From: Medicago truncatula
Taxonomy: Eukaryota; Streptophyta; Magnoliopsida; Fabales; Fabaceae
Length of the DNA stretch: 64,000 bases
Assembly: GCF_003473485.1 (NCBI RefSeq)
Contig: NC_053048.1
Span: forward strand, 43,582,755 to 43,646,754
Reading direction: 5' to 3'
Shown here: positions 34,140 through 46,034 of the stretch, piece after piece
Layout of the letters: the number at the start of each line of letters is the position of its first letter
Numbering within the stretch: position 1 is the first letter of the stretch
Translations under genes and position numbers: made by a program
The notes under the pieces: generated by a model
What the model saw: the letters and a program-made list of their open reading frames with translations, nothing else
What the model was told of the DNA's origin: nothing
Databases searched by the model: none

Positions 34140-34462
34140 CTTTTCTCCGCCCACAGCCTATATATAACCGTATTTTCCTTTGAAACCGGTTTTTCTCTTT
34201 CCTCGATCCTCGTTGGATCTATTCACAATCCTATCCATCCAATTCAATCCTTAACGTCACAATCACCCTCCTCCTTATTCGCTGTCCCTCTCTTTCATCT
34301 TTTTCGTAAACATCTACGTTTTTTTCCATTCTTGTCTTTCATCTCTAATACCCTACTTTTCTCTTATCATCGATAACCCTTTCATCTTTTCTCAATTGGG
34401 TTTAATCAAAATTTCAATATTTTTCATTGGGCGATTCAAAGTTTTAATTTTTTTTTTTAATT
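34140..34462 (+). promoter_or_regulatory. Promoter and 5' UTR of the ABHD18-like gene
   Basis: A TATA box (CTATATATAACC, about 34158-34169) is followed by a long CT-rich leader typical of plant 5' UTRs, up to the ATG at 34463. Confidence 0.6.
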
Positions 34463-37180
34463 ATGGTGACGGTGAATCTGGGAATGCTTCATTATGTATT
34501 AGACCATGTTTATGGAGCATTTATGCATAGAACTAAGATGAGTACACCATTTTTCTCAAGAGGATGGGGTGGTACAAAACTAGATATGCTTGAGAATATG
34601 ATCAATCAATTGTTCCCTGATTTGGGGAGACAAAGTTTGCCTCCTACTGAAATTCAACCTGTTTGGAAAACTGTTTGGGAAACTAGAACCGCTTGTTTGA
34701 GAGAAGGGGTTTTTAGAACCCCTTGCGAGGATCAACTTCTTGGTGCATTGCCACCTGAGAGTCACATTGCTAGGGTTGCTTTTCTTATGCCTAAGTCTGT
34801 TCCTCCTCAGAATATGGCCTGTGTTGTTCATCTTGCAGGTATTAAAGTTTACAAGTTTGATTTTAATTTGATGAATTTTCATTTTTTTATATGTATATAT
34901 TATTAGTGGATTGGTTGGATTAATTAAAATATAATATGCTGTTTGTTAAATTTGAATGTTTAGACTAGACATAGTAGACCTGATTGCAAAGAGATACGGG
35001 AGATGAAATTTTTTGATGCATATACAGTTTGTGATTAGGTAGACATTAGAAAAAATGGAAAAGTGATGAAATTGTAAAATATTAGGAAAATTGATTGGAA
35101 AGAAATGTGTTTTTGCCTGGATGCCTTGATCAAAATCAAAATATATAGAAAATACGAACGATATGTTTGAAACAGTTTGGGGATAACTGCAGAGTATGAA
35201 TAGTTTAATTTCTATCTGAGTTAATTTATTTTGACTATTTGGTAAAGGATGGAAGGAGAATGGGGTTATATGTTGTGTTTAAGGGCTTATTTGGATTGGT
35301 TTATTTGAGTTTATCCACTTGTGTATGCACTTGTGATACTGTTTGTAAGAGCTTGTGAAAACAATTTATGACATGTCCATAACTTATTTCCGTAATCTTT
35401 CAAGTATAGCTTATGAAGATAACTTATAGCTTATTACAAGAAGCTCTCTAGGACATTGTTTAAGTTCAGAATCAGCACAATACATTGAATGCTATTCGTA
35501 TGAATTGTCTGTTACCATGCAAAAGAATAGTCTGTTTAAGTTATTGAACTTATTTTCTTGGTGGATCCTATTCAATGCACATTGTATGACAGATTTGATC
35601 AGAGATCTTGCACATGAAAAAAAGCTTTCTTTCTTTTCCCTCCGGAGTTTCTCATTGCGAAAGAGTTAAATAATGGAACTGAGATAATAGTAATGACGAA
35701 ACTTGCGAAAACCGTGATTGAACTATTTTCTGTTTTTTTACACACTTACATTTCTCTTCCATATGATTTATTCTTTGCATGAAATGAAAGCACAAATTTA
35801 GAATAAAAAAAGTATGTTGAAAGCTTGGCAAGTTTGCATTACTAAGAATAAGTGAATAACTTTTTTACACTAAAATCTACAAGATTAATTTTCTTTTAAG
35901 CTTTGATTATGTCTCTTGGACTGTCCTGTTTTGTTTAAATTTTGTATTTGTTTTTCCTTGTGCAGGAACTGGGGACCATACATTTGAAAGAAGACTACGT
36001 CTTGGTGGTCCATTGGTGAAGGAAAACATTGCAACCATGGTTCTTGAGAGGTTAGAGTCACTTTTTAACGATCTTTACCTTGAAACTAAATGAACCAACC
36101 TTTTTATTTAAACAAGGTCATTTAATATATGTTCTGTATTTCTGAAATATGCAATTGCAGTCCATTCTATGGACAAAGACGTCCTGTGCTGCAGCGTGGT
36201 GCAAAACTTTTGTGTGTCAGTGACTTGCTTCTATTAGGAAGAGCAACCATTGAAGAGGCACGCAGTCTGTTACACTGGTTGGACTTTGAGGCAGGTTTCG
36301 GCAAGATGGGTGTTTGTGGTCTTAGTATGGGTAAGACCCGTCTAGAACCCATACTAAAACTAATACTATTTTTATGTTCAGTCCTATTTAACTTTTAGTT
36401 ATGCTAGTTTATTATTTGAACCAAGTCTCATTTAGATGTTGTAACATAGTGTTTCTTCCTTGAATGGCTAATTAAACAATTTGATCTTTTAGTTGTGCTA
36501 ATTTTGAAAATATTTGTATGAACTCTAGGAGGAGTACATGCGGCAATGGTTGGATCACTTCACCCAACACCTATTGCTACATTCCCTTTTCTCTCACCAC
36601 ACTCGGCTGTAGTGGCATTTTGTGAGGGGATTTTAAAGCACGGCACTGCCTGGGAAGCACTGAGAAATGACCTTGCAGCCGAGAAAGTTGCAATGACTCT
36701 CGAGGAGGTGAGAGAACGGATGAGAAATGTGCTGTCGCTCACAGATGTCACACGCTTTCCGATCCCCAAAAATCCCAATGCTGTAATCCTTGTTGCTGCT
36801 ACTGTAAGTTCCATATCGCATCATCACTTTATAAATGTGTGCCAGTACAATGAAAATTGGAATAAATTTACATCTGAAATCCATTTTCTAGTATATCTTA
36901 TCCATTTCCATGTCTGTTAAGATCTGTGACGATCTTGTTCTGTCAGATGACTGCATTTTCCGTTGTATTCCTCCTCGTAATAAATGTCAGCATTGTTGTG
37001 TAGGATGACGGATACATTCCAAAACACTCGGTCCTAGAATTGCAGAAAGCTTGGCCAGGTTCAGAGGTGAGATGGGTGACGGGTGGGCATGTCTCGTCCT
37101 TCCTTCTCCATAACGGGGAGTTTCGAAGGGCCATTGTTGATGGCCTTGATAGATTACCATGGAAAGAATCTTCATTGTGA
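34463..37180 (+). CDS. ABHD18: Alpha/beta hydrolase, ABHD18 (DUF2048) family
   Basis: Five exons: 34463-34838, 35966-36050, 36161-36330, 36529-36803 and 37004-37180. Phases are consistent and they encode 360 aa. The nucleophile elbow GLSMGG is split by intron 3, with Ser209. The acid is probably Asp303 or Asp304 (DDGYIP) and the catalytic His is His331 (TGGHVSSF). The order Ser-Asp-His, the N-terminal RGWGGTKLDMLE and the SPFYGQRRP block match the ABHD18/C4orf29 family, which is single-domain and widely conserved. Animal ABHD18 has been linked to mitochondrial cardiolipin deacylation; transfer of that role to plants is inference. Length and all key residues look complete. Intron 1 (1127 bp) carries a MITE-like fragment. 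Confidence 0.92.
35281..35465. mobile_element. MITE-like fragment in ABHD18 intron 1
   Basis: GGGCTTATTTGGATTG at the left and tracts of AACTTATAGCTTATTACAAG toward the right resemble a very common legume MITE ('GGGCTTGTTTGGATTG'). The complementary right end is not clean, so the boundaries are approximate. Confidence 0.45.
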
Positions 37181-37504
37181 TAAGAGTTATTATTGCACTT
37201 GCTTGAAGAATATATTTAATTTTTACCGTTGATTGATCCGGTGGTCCTTTCCACCTATTCTCATCAAAGCTTGTAACATTACATGCATAGTTGTTCCCTG
37301 AACTCCTTCCCCAAATGAAGAGGGAAAGTGTTGTACATTATTATCAAGAGATCATGTACATTAAAGTTGCTTTTGAATAACTGATAAAGTTGGATGGGAA
37401 TTCATCCATTAGTTGAACCAACTTTTCTAGTCCTTTTATTTTTTGGTTTGTTTGTGTTATAGTGGCACTTACTATGCTATGATTTGCCTGCTATGTACTT
37501 CAGT
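37181..37504 (+). other. 3' UTR and flank of ABHD18-like gene
   Basis: Probable 3' UTR. No further gene. Confidence 0.45.
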
Positions 37505-37712
37505 ACATTGGTTTATGTCTTTTCTTAATATTGAATAGTGGAAAAAGGAGGTATTTTAGCATTAAGCAATCACTAATATAATAGTTTGGCATTATAGCGT
37601 CCTTGTGCTAAGAAATTATCTGAAAGCAATCTTGGAACAACGAAGAAGATTCCAAATTTGATAGGACCGTATATGGGTCAGTCAACCAATTAGCTTGTAG
37701 ATATTGAGAGCA
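37505..37712. repeat. Older diverged copy of the segmental-duplication right edge
   Basis: Resembles 47515-47810: GTATTTTAGCATTAA, ATAATAGTTTGGCATTATA, the CTGAAAGCAAT block, GAAGAAGATTCC and TATGGGTCAGTCAACCAA occur in the same order. It is more diverged than the two tandem copies are from each other. Confidence 0.7.
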
Positions 37713-37990
37713 TATATATATGGGTTTATGCATTATAAAAAAGTTAAACATAATCAAAAAAAGAAAAAGAAAAAAAGAAGTTACATAATAATGCATATAA
37801 TAATGCATAAACCCATATATATGCTAGTGGCTTATGTAACTATAAGAAAATACTATTTTTTTTTTGAAGGAGAAAAATACTATTGTTTAATGCATATATT
37901 CACCTTATGCATAATAATGATAATAATGCATATATTCACCTTATGTAACTTCTTTTTTCCTTTTCGAGTAACTTCTTTTGTAACAAATAA
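37713..37990. repeat. Inverted and tandem short repeats
   Basis: ATATATGGGTTTATGCATTAT (about 37717) is complemented near 37796-37822. AATGCATATATTCACCTTATG occurs twice (about 37890 and 37926). Non-coding. Confidence 0.6.
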
Positions 37991-38132
37991 TGCATGGAGA
38001 AAGCAATTCTAATGATATAATTACGAGGGGACCATTGTTTAAGTCTTATTGAGACACCAAAAATCTCAAGATCAGTGTGATTTAGTCTCTATATAAATTT
38101 GATGTCTTTCGTGACTCTAGTGAACTCCTAGA

Positions 38133-38335
38133 CATTGGCGGAGCCAGCTTGGAGTGAGGGGGTTCACATGAACCCTCTGAAATATTAAATCTTGAACCAA
38201 TTTTTTACTATTTTATGATTGTGAACCCCCTTTTCTTCAAAAAATAAAATAAAAATGATTGTGAACCCCCTGAAAAACAAAACCTGAACCCTTATTGCAC
38301 CAGTATAATTTGAAAAGCTGGCTGCACATGTGCAT
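38133..38335. mobile_element. hAT-like MITE remnant
   Basis: It starts CATTGGCGGAGCCAGC, a hAT-type end, and contains repeats of GTGAACCCCCT. The expected complementary right end is absent; only AAGCTGGCTGC pairs. No duplication found. Confidence 0.5.
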
Positions 38336-38443
38336 TTTACGGTGGCAACTAATTTATGCTATTGGAATTGGAATTCAAAGTAAATTTAGAGACTTTACCA
38401 ATGCATCAGAGAACCCAACATGTTAATTATATAAGCAGAATTT

Positions 38444-38566
38444 ATTTATATTATATTACATGTCCTCGTGAGCTTAACTCAGTTGGTAGGACAATGCATA
38501 ATATATGTAAGGTTCGGGATTCAAACTCCGACCAATTTAATGAAAAATTTATATTATAGTACATGT
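38444..38566 (+). mobile_element. tRNA-derived SINE with 20-bp target duplication
   Basis: The body 38464-38546 has an A box (GAGCTTAACTCAGTTGGTAGG) and B box (GGTTCGGGATTCAAACTCC). Direct repeats 38444-38463 and 38547-38566 match at 19 of 20 bases. Confidence 0.85.
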
Positions 38567-39235
38567 ATATTATACTCTGTACAACATTAATTCCATAAGC
38601 ACTTTCCCTAAATAAAAAAATTCCATAAGCACTTGCCATAAAAAAAAAATTAAAATTCCCTAAGCACTTATAAATATAGTAATTTGCTTACATTTACTAA
38701 TATTAATTTCATTTAATTGTTGAACTCCATTACATAGATTATGCTCCATCTCATTGAATTGAAGAAACAAAAGTCGCGGTATGGAAAAGATAAATTAAAT
38801 CAGAGAAATGTTAACCGGTTTGAAGTTTCTGTGTTCAGTTGTTTCAAAAAGGTAACACCTTTCCTGTTGTTTATCAAGTTGATGTGTTCGTATTCACTCT
38901 GTTTTTGTCCGTTTTTTTTGTATTTTCGTTTTAAGTTTTGATCATTTTGTTTACCACATTTATGTGATCGTTGATGCTTTCCTTGTTCTTTGTTTGTATT
39001 TGTTGCGTTTTTGAAACAATTGTTTTGATTATTCCTTTTAGGGTTTTGGGTTAAGACTTAAAAATGTTGTGCCTGGAAATGCAGAAAGTGCATGAAATGT
39101 TGTTGCAAATGCTGGATAGGTATAACACTTACATTTTAAGGATCGATTTGACAATTATTTAAATAATTGAAGGACTTATATGATTGATTATGTCATAGTC
39201 TAGGGACTAATTTGATTGAATTTGCAATTTCAGGG
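38567..39235. other. Spacer with small repeats
   Basis: TTCCATAAGCACTT-type units repeat at 38590-38670. The rest holds exon-like patches upstream of the broken frame below but no firm coding sequence. Confidence 0.35.
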
Positions 39236-39440
39236 TGTTGCACCAAGGAGGTATGGCCTTAGAAGACTGACTTTTTCAGCTGATAGGCCTAATCAAACAC
39301 CAGGGGTCCTACACCAGGTCATCCAACTCCTCCTGACATAATTAGAGTTCCATATCCAACCTATGGTCCACCTGGTTCGAATCAACCTCAATTCAACGAG
39401 TTTATACAACCCCCGGATTTCGAAAGGAGTGAAGCTTCAT
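39236..39440 (+). pseudogene. Broken Pro-rich C-terminal exon of unknown gene
   Basis: After an acceptor-like TTTCAG (39234) the frame reads GVAPRRYGLRRLTFSADRPN. About 20 codons in, the frame breaks in the run CAGGGGTCC. One frame over it continues with HPTPPDIIRVPYPTYGPPG and ends ERSEAS with TGA at 39440. The downstream TTTGTAATATT stretch looks UTR-like. The family was not identified; a transposase tail or host gene fragment are both possible. Confidence 0.4.
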
Positions 39441-39659
39441 GAAGTTTAAAATATGATTTTGGATTTGTAATATTTAGGCTTATTTGAATTATGCCCCATA
39501 GTTGAGTTTCCTTTTACTTATTTTTATTTAAGACTCATGACTTATTAATGTCTCATAGTTGGGTTTCTTTTGCATATGTAATGTCTGAGACTTATGACTT
39601 ATGACCTATGACTTTTGCCTACGTAATATTTCATTTTCAATTTGTGTGTTCTGACTTTT

Positions 39660-39800
39660 TTACTTCATTTTGTATATATATGCTTCAAGGATCAATTTGA
39701 TATCTGATTAAACAATTCAGGGACTTATTTGATGGATTTTTAATATAACGTATGAATCTATTTGATAGTTAGAAAAATAATTCAGGGACTAATTTGATGA
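39660..39800. repeat. 'CAGGGACTAATTTGATGG' repeat fragments
   Basis: Several copies of (T/A)CAGGGACTTATTTGATGG-like phrases here and near 39150-39220 are related to those at 40195-40425. Non-coding remnants of a legume repeat. Confidence 0.45.
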
Positions 39801-40429
39801 AAATATTATTACAGAAAGGTTACATTTTTGAATCATCTTCAACCTCTTTTCATCACCATTAAACTTGGAGCTTGAAGATGAAGCTCGACTTTCATAACAG
39901 TTTTTTCCCATATTCCCACCCCCCATCATTTTGGATTTTATTTCAATAGTTTTGCTTCAAGAAATTTTGAGGAATTTGGTTTTATGATTCAATACGAAAA
40001 AAATTAGGGTTTGAAGTTTTTTGAATTGGGGAAGAACTAAACCACTTATTATTGGAGGAAATTTAGGTGATTTTAGAGTGTAGATTGCAGATTGTGTAAT
40101 TAGGGTTTCAATTTTATACAATTGGGGAAGAAAGCGCCGTTGGGGAAGAAGAGAGCAGTTTGGGAAGAAACCAAAAAAATTTCTGCAAATCAATCAATTT
40201 AGTCCTTCGAAATGTTTGTTATTATCGGCCAAATTAGTCCCTGTCTATGTGGCGTCTGACATGTGAGAGGTTAACGGCCACGTCAGTCCCGTTAACGCTC
40301 CGTTTGAACAGAAGAGCTAACTTGATTGACATTTAACAAATTCAGGGGTTAAATTGATATTTCACATAATTGAGGGACTAATTTGGCCGATCCGTAAAAA
40401 TTCAGGGACGAAGTTGATGATTTTTTTTT

Positions 40430-40690
40430 TTTTTTGGTAGAACACTTCCATTCACTCAAACGAGAGTTCCAAAATCGAAGGCTATTACCATATGCCGCCT
40501 TCCAAATTCCCTTAACAAAATCACAGTCCCTTAACACATGCAAAGTTGATTCGTCCTGACAAGCATATATAGGGCCCCTAAGATCATCACTCATCCTTCT
40601 ATAAACTTGTTTGGCGTTAGTCATCAAACAATCACAACAAACTTTTTAAATAAGACATCTAATACGTTCATGATCCGACCAACGCTAAAT
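40430..40690 (-). pseudogene. LINE zinc-binding-domain fragment (copy A)
   Basis: The minus strand reads CLMTNAKQVYRRMSDDLRGP then ACQDESTLHVLRDCDFVKGIW, the RVT zinc-binding region of plant LINE ORF2, then runs into a poly(A)-like tract (40423-40437 as T on plus). Upstream codons include a stop. The same fragment exists in copy B. Confidence 0.8.
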
Positions 40691-40959
40691 TCATCTAAAA
40701 ACTTCTTGCTTGATATGAGGTTCTAGATTGCAAATGTGGTAATAAGTAGACTAAGATGAAAGAGAACCATCCCTAAAACCGCACTAAACTATAGTATCTT
40801 CACCACTCAAACTTGTTGGAAAACCTATTTGGGTTAGTCTTGTGGTGTTGTCTTAGGTCCTTGAAGTGTGCTCATTCTTAAGGTCTCAGGTTTAATTCTT
40901 CCTAATTTGATCACTAATCTAGAATCTTCCTCAAGATCAGAGGAGTTGACTACTCCCAT

Positions 40960-41525
40960 GTGAATTTCGGATACGAGATACGATACTGTACCAATACAGA
41001 AAAATTTCAAAAATCAAGATACGATACGGCTGAGATACATTAATAAAAAAAATTATATAATTAAATGCACAATATAATATAACCATTTTTTTAATATGCA
41101 AATATATTAACAAACAAAAGAAACCAGTTATAGGCTCGTAGCACATCAACATAAATATAAATAACATTGATGATTAAGAGAGTGATGATTAGTCAATTAC
41201 ATACACAATATATCCAAAAAAAGCACCATCAGTGCTATACTATATCCAAAAGGAACATTGTTAATTAGTGTTATACTATATCGATCCAAAAAAGAGGCAC
41301 TATATCCAAAAAAAGGACACATCAGTACTCAAGAGTTAAGTTATTTTAGTTAACATTAATTGGGAAGTATCGGGGCAGATATCAGTGAAAGATAATTATC
41401 GGATACTCTCCTGATACGTCGGATAATTATTTTAAAAAAATAATAATTTTCGGATACTCTCCTAATACGTATCGAGACAATTATCGGTGCAGAATACGCC
41501 TGAGATACAATACATCATTCATTTT
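40960..41525. repeat. GATACG-rich repeat (copy A)
   Basis: The start, CGGATACGAGATACGATACT, and the end, around AATACGCCTGAGATACAATAC, are rich in GATACG words. Internal TATCGGATACTCTCCTGATACG units repeat. Possibly a non-autonomous element; the ends are not defined. Confidence 0.5.
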
Positions 41526-42276
41526 GAAGTATTAGGGCTTCATAACTGCTTTCGGTTCCAATCACCTCATTACTCATATGATTACAAGAAATATTATATA
41601 TTTAAACTAAGGAACCTAAATGATAGATGAATCAAACAAGCAATGATGATCACTAATGAAAACATTCAAACCTTGACTTGATGGTTATGTTGATTAAAAC
41701 ATTCAAACTAAATATATAGTTATGTTGATTAAAACATTTTGATAGCAAAATAACCATTATTTAAAATGCAAAATTTTAGAAAATTTTTTTTGTCAAAAAA
41801 ACAGAAAAAAACAGTTGGGTTAATTCAAACCTTTTAACGACGATGGTACGAAATATTATGTCCAACTCTTCAGAAGGTTTGATTGAAAAACATTTTATGT
41901 CAACTAGGATCTGAAATGTAAATAAGAAAAGAGGGTTATAATTGATTTTAAGCCATAATTTATCATAAAAATTCATATGCAGTTCCGATGACGTGTGTAT
42001 GGATTATTTGAAAAACGAGTTAATGCCGATATCTTTTAACATAAAGAGTTTTGTCATGGATAATGTTCTAAAATCTATTAAATTAATGTCATGGTGGTGG
42101 CTAAAAAAATTTCAAACAATTTAAGGCTGAGGTACATCATTTGTGGACACATCCCAAAATGTGCTTAAAATAGAATCCTTGACTTGAGTTATGTTGTATT
42201 CCTATTTGTATTGCTCATAAGTTTTGTGTTGGTATTTTTTTTAAGAGCACTCGAGTCAAAGATTTGTGTTGCATTA

Positions 42277-43417
42277 TTAGGTACTGTTTGATCTGGCTTT
42301 TTTTTCTTCAGTTTTTCTACATTTTTAAGGAAAAATTAGGCCAAACACAATATTAATAAAGTACCTTCGAAAAAAAGTACTTTTTTTAGAATGCATAAAA
42401 TTGAATGGAATGAGCTTTAACCAAAAGTTGTTGAATGCTACTTCAAAAAACTACTTCTCTATAATTTATTTCACAAGCACTTCTCTTCAACACACACAGG
42501 CAACCTTATATTTTATTTTTAATATTATTTATTTATTTATTTTTTCTTCCATTTAATTTTTTTTGAACCGGACCATATAATTTGTTTTAAAGGAGGATCA
42601 ATTTAATTTTATTATCTATTTTTTAAGAAATTTTATTATCTTTTTATCACTTATATATTTAATTTTAATATCGTTTAATTATCACAACCTCACAAATATT
42701 TTTATTCATGCTGTCATTGAATGACACCAAATATTTTTATTTCCTTTCTTCAACCTCACAAATACACACACACACACACATTATCGTTTAGAGTAATATT
42801 TTATGTTTGTATGTCTGTTTTTTTTGTTACGCTAATGCGTATAATTTTTTTAGTGTTGTGTAATGCGTACAATTATTATTTTTATAAAATTTTAATTTTA
42901 ATTAAAAGTACTAGTATAGATGCCAAAAAAATTATACTTATATATATTTTACACATTTATATTGTAACAAACTATGCATATCTTTTTATTATTAAAAAAA
43001 CTAAACATATCTTTTTCAATGACATCAACAATGTAACAAATATAATATCATATAATATAAATTCTTATCTTTTTAAATGGCACCAAAAATATGATATTCT
43101 TATAACAAAATTTGTTATACAGTATAATTGGAAAAGAAAAAACAAAATATTCTTTAACTTAGCTCAGTTGATATAGACAATGTATAAATATATGCAAGGT
43201 CGCGGGTTCGAACCCCGGACACCACAAAAAAAAAAAAAAAAAAATTAAAGTTTTGTACTTTATTTTGTCAAACAACTTTTAACTTAAAAATAACTTTAGA
43301 ACTAAAAAAATAATAAAGAAACCAAACAACTTTAGTTTTTTCCTTAAAGAACTTTATTTTAACTTTGTTTTAAAATAGCTTTTAGACCGAAAAAAAATAT
43401 GACCAAACGGTACCTTA
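42277..43417. mobile_element. PIF/Harbinger-like element (copy A, 1135 bp)
   Basis: The element 42280-43414 begins GGTACTGTTTGATC and ends GACCAAACGGTACC, flanked by TTA (42277-42279, 43415-43417). It contains an (AC)n microsatellite (42763-42781), an AT-rich 151-codon frame with no domain, and a SINE. No transposase was recognised. Confidence 0.75.
43152..43244 (+). mobile_element. tRNA-derived SINE (copy A)
   Basis: A box TTAGCTCAGTTGATATAGAC, B box CGGGTTCGAACCCCGG, then ACACCAC and a poly-A run. Nested in the Harbinger-like element. Confidence 0.85.
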
Positions 43418-44159
43418 GTCCTTTGTGTCATGGGTAGCACTTAGTGTGATGCGATTTTCTTATTATCCATGAGAAGAACAAAGCTAAGGCTAGGTTTGCA
43501 GAAATTTATTCGTTCTTGTACATCGGTTTATATCCTTTGAAAATATTGAATTGTAAAAGAAGAAGATGTATTTTAGCATTAAAAAGTCACAATATAATAG
43601 TTTGGCATTATATTATAGTGATTTTTTTTTCTCCCATATTCCCACCCCCCATCATTTTGGATTTTATTTCAATAGTTTTGCTTCAAGAAATTTTGAGGAA
43701 TTTGGTTTTATGATTCAATACGAAAAAAATTAGGGTTTGAAGTTTTTTGAATTGGGGAAGAACTAAACCACTTATTATTGGAGGAAATTTAGGTGATTTT
43801 AGAGTGTAGATTGCAGATTGTATAATTAGGGTTTCAATTTTATACAATTGGGGAAGAAAGTGTCGTTGGGGAAGAAGAGAGCAGTTTGGGAAGAAACCAA
43901 AAAAATTTCTGCAAATCAATCAATTTAGTCCTTCGAAATGTTTGTTATTATCGGCCAAATTAGTCCCTGTCTATGTGGCGTCTGACATGTGAGAGGTTAA
44001 CGGCCACGTCAGTCCCGTTAACGCTCCGTTTGAACAGAAGGGCTAACTTGATTGACATTTAACAAATTCAGCGATTAAATTGATATTTCACATAATTGAG
44101 GGACTAATTTGACCGATCCATGAAAATTCAGGAACGAAGTTGATGATTCACTTTTTTTT

Positions 44160-44425
44160 TTTTTTTTTTTGGTAGAACACTTCCATTCACTTAAACGAGA
44201 GTTCCAAAATCGAAGGCTATTACCATATGCCGCCTTCCAAATTCCCTTAACAAAATCACAGTCCCTTAACACATGCAAAGTTGATTCTTCCTGACAAGCA
44301 TATATAGGGCCCCTAAGATCATCACTCATCCTTCTATAAACTTGTTTGGCGTTAGTCATCAAACAATCACAACTAACTTTTTAAATAAGACATCTAATAC
44401 GTTCATGATCCGACCAACGTTAAAT
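44160..44425 (-). pseudogene. LINE zinc-binding-domain fragment (copy B)
   Basis: Duplicate of the fragment at 40430-40690, differing by a few substitutions (for example CQEEST for CQDEST) and poly-T length. Confidence 0.8.
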
Positions 44426-46034
44426 TCATCTAAAAACTTCTTGCTTGATATGAGGTTCTAGATTGCAAATGTGGTAATAAGTAGACTAAGATGAAAGAGA
44501 ACCATCCCTAAAACCGCACTAAACTATAGTATCTTCACCACTCAAACTTGTTGGAAAACCCATTTGGATTCATTTTGTGGTGTTGTCTTAGGCCCTTGAA
44601 GTATGCTCATTCTTAAGGTCCTAGGTTTAATTCTTCCTAATTTGATCACTAATCTAGAATCTCCCTCAAGATCAGAGGAGTTGACTGCTCCCCTGTGAAG
44701 TCCGGATACGAGATACGATATGGATACGATATTGTACCGATACAGAAAAATTTCAAAAATCAAGATACGATACGGCTGAGATACATTAATAAAAAAATTA
44801 TATAATTAAATGCACAATATAATATAACCATTTTTTAATATGCAAATATATTAACAAACAAAAGAAACCAGTTATAGGCTCGTAGCACATCAACATAAAT
44901 ATAAATAACATTGATGATTAAGAGAGTGATGATTAGTCAATTACATACATAATATATCCCAAGAAAAGCACCATCAGTGCTATACTATATCCAAAAGGAA
45001 CATTGTTAATCAGTGTTATACTATATCGATCCAAAAAATAAGCACTATATACAAAAAATGACACATCAGTACTCAAGAGTTAAGTTATTTTAGTTAACAT
45101 TAATTGGGAAGTATCAGGGCAGATATCAGTGAAAGATAATTATCGGATACTCTCCTGATACGTATCGGGAAGTATTGGATAATTATTTAAAAAAAAAAAA
45201 AATTCGGATACTCTTGGGAAGTATCAGACAATTATCGGTGCAGAATACGCAGGGGATACGATACATCATTCATTTTGAAGTATTGGGGCTTCATAACTGC
45301 TTCCATCCAGTTCCAATCACCTCATTACTCACATGATTACAAGAAATATTATATATTTCAAACTAAGGAACCTAAATGATAGATGAATCAAACAAGCAAT
45401 GATGATCACTAATGAAAACATTCAAACCTTGACTTGATGGTTATGTTGATTAAAACATTCAAACTAAATATATAGTTATGTTGATTAAAACATTTTGATA
45501 GCAAAATAACCATTATTTAAAATGCAAAATTTTAGAGAAAAAAATATTGTCAAAAAAAGAGAAAAAAACAGTTGGGTTAATTCAAACCTTTTAACGACGA
45601 TGGTACGAAATATTATGTCCAACTCTTCAGAAGGTTTGATTGAAAATCATTTTATGTCAACTAGGATCTGAAATGTAAATAAGAAAAGAGGGTTATAATT
45701 GATTTTAAGCCATAATTTATCATAAAAATTCATATGCAGTTCTGATGACGTGTGTATGGATTATTTGAAAAACTCGAGTTAATGCCGATATCTTTTAACA
45801 TAAAGAGTTTTGTCATGGCTAATGTTCTAAAATCTATTAAATTAATGTCATGGTGGTGGCTAAAAAAAATTCAAACAATTTAAGGCTGAGCTACATCATT
45901 TGTGGACACATCCCAAAATGTGCTTAAAATAGAATCCTTGACTTGAGTTATGTTGTATTCCTATTTGTATTGCTCATAAGTTTTGTGTTGGTATTTTTTT
46001 TAGAGCACTCGAGTCAAAGATTTGTGTTGCATTA

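Larger units (their letters stand above)
39901..43632. repeat. Tandem segmental duplication, copy A (~3.73 kb)
   Basis: From CATATTCCCACCCCCCATC at 39909 the sequence is repeated nearly base for base from 43635 (offset 3726). Copy A ends in ...TATTATAGTGATTTTTTTTT at 43630 and runs straight into copy B. It carries a LINE fragment, a GATACG-rich repeat, a block shared with 20.0 kb, and a Harbinger-like element with a SINE. Both breakpoints are poly-T tracts. Confidence 0.92.

Noticed and set aside
42721-43176. 151-codon frame in the Harbinger-like element as a transposase
   Set aside because: Low-complexity Ile/Tyr/Phe/Asn content from AT-rich DNA; disrupted in copy B and without transposase motifs.
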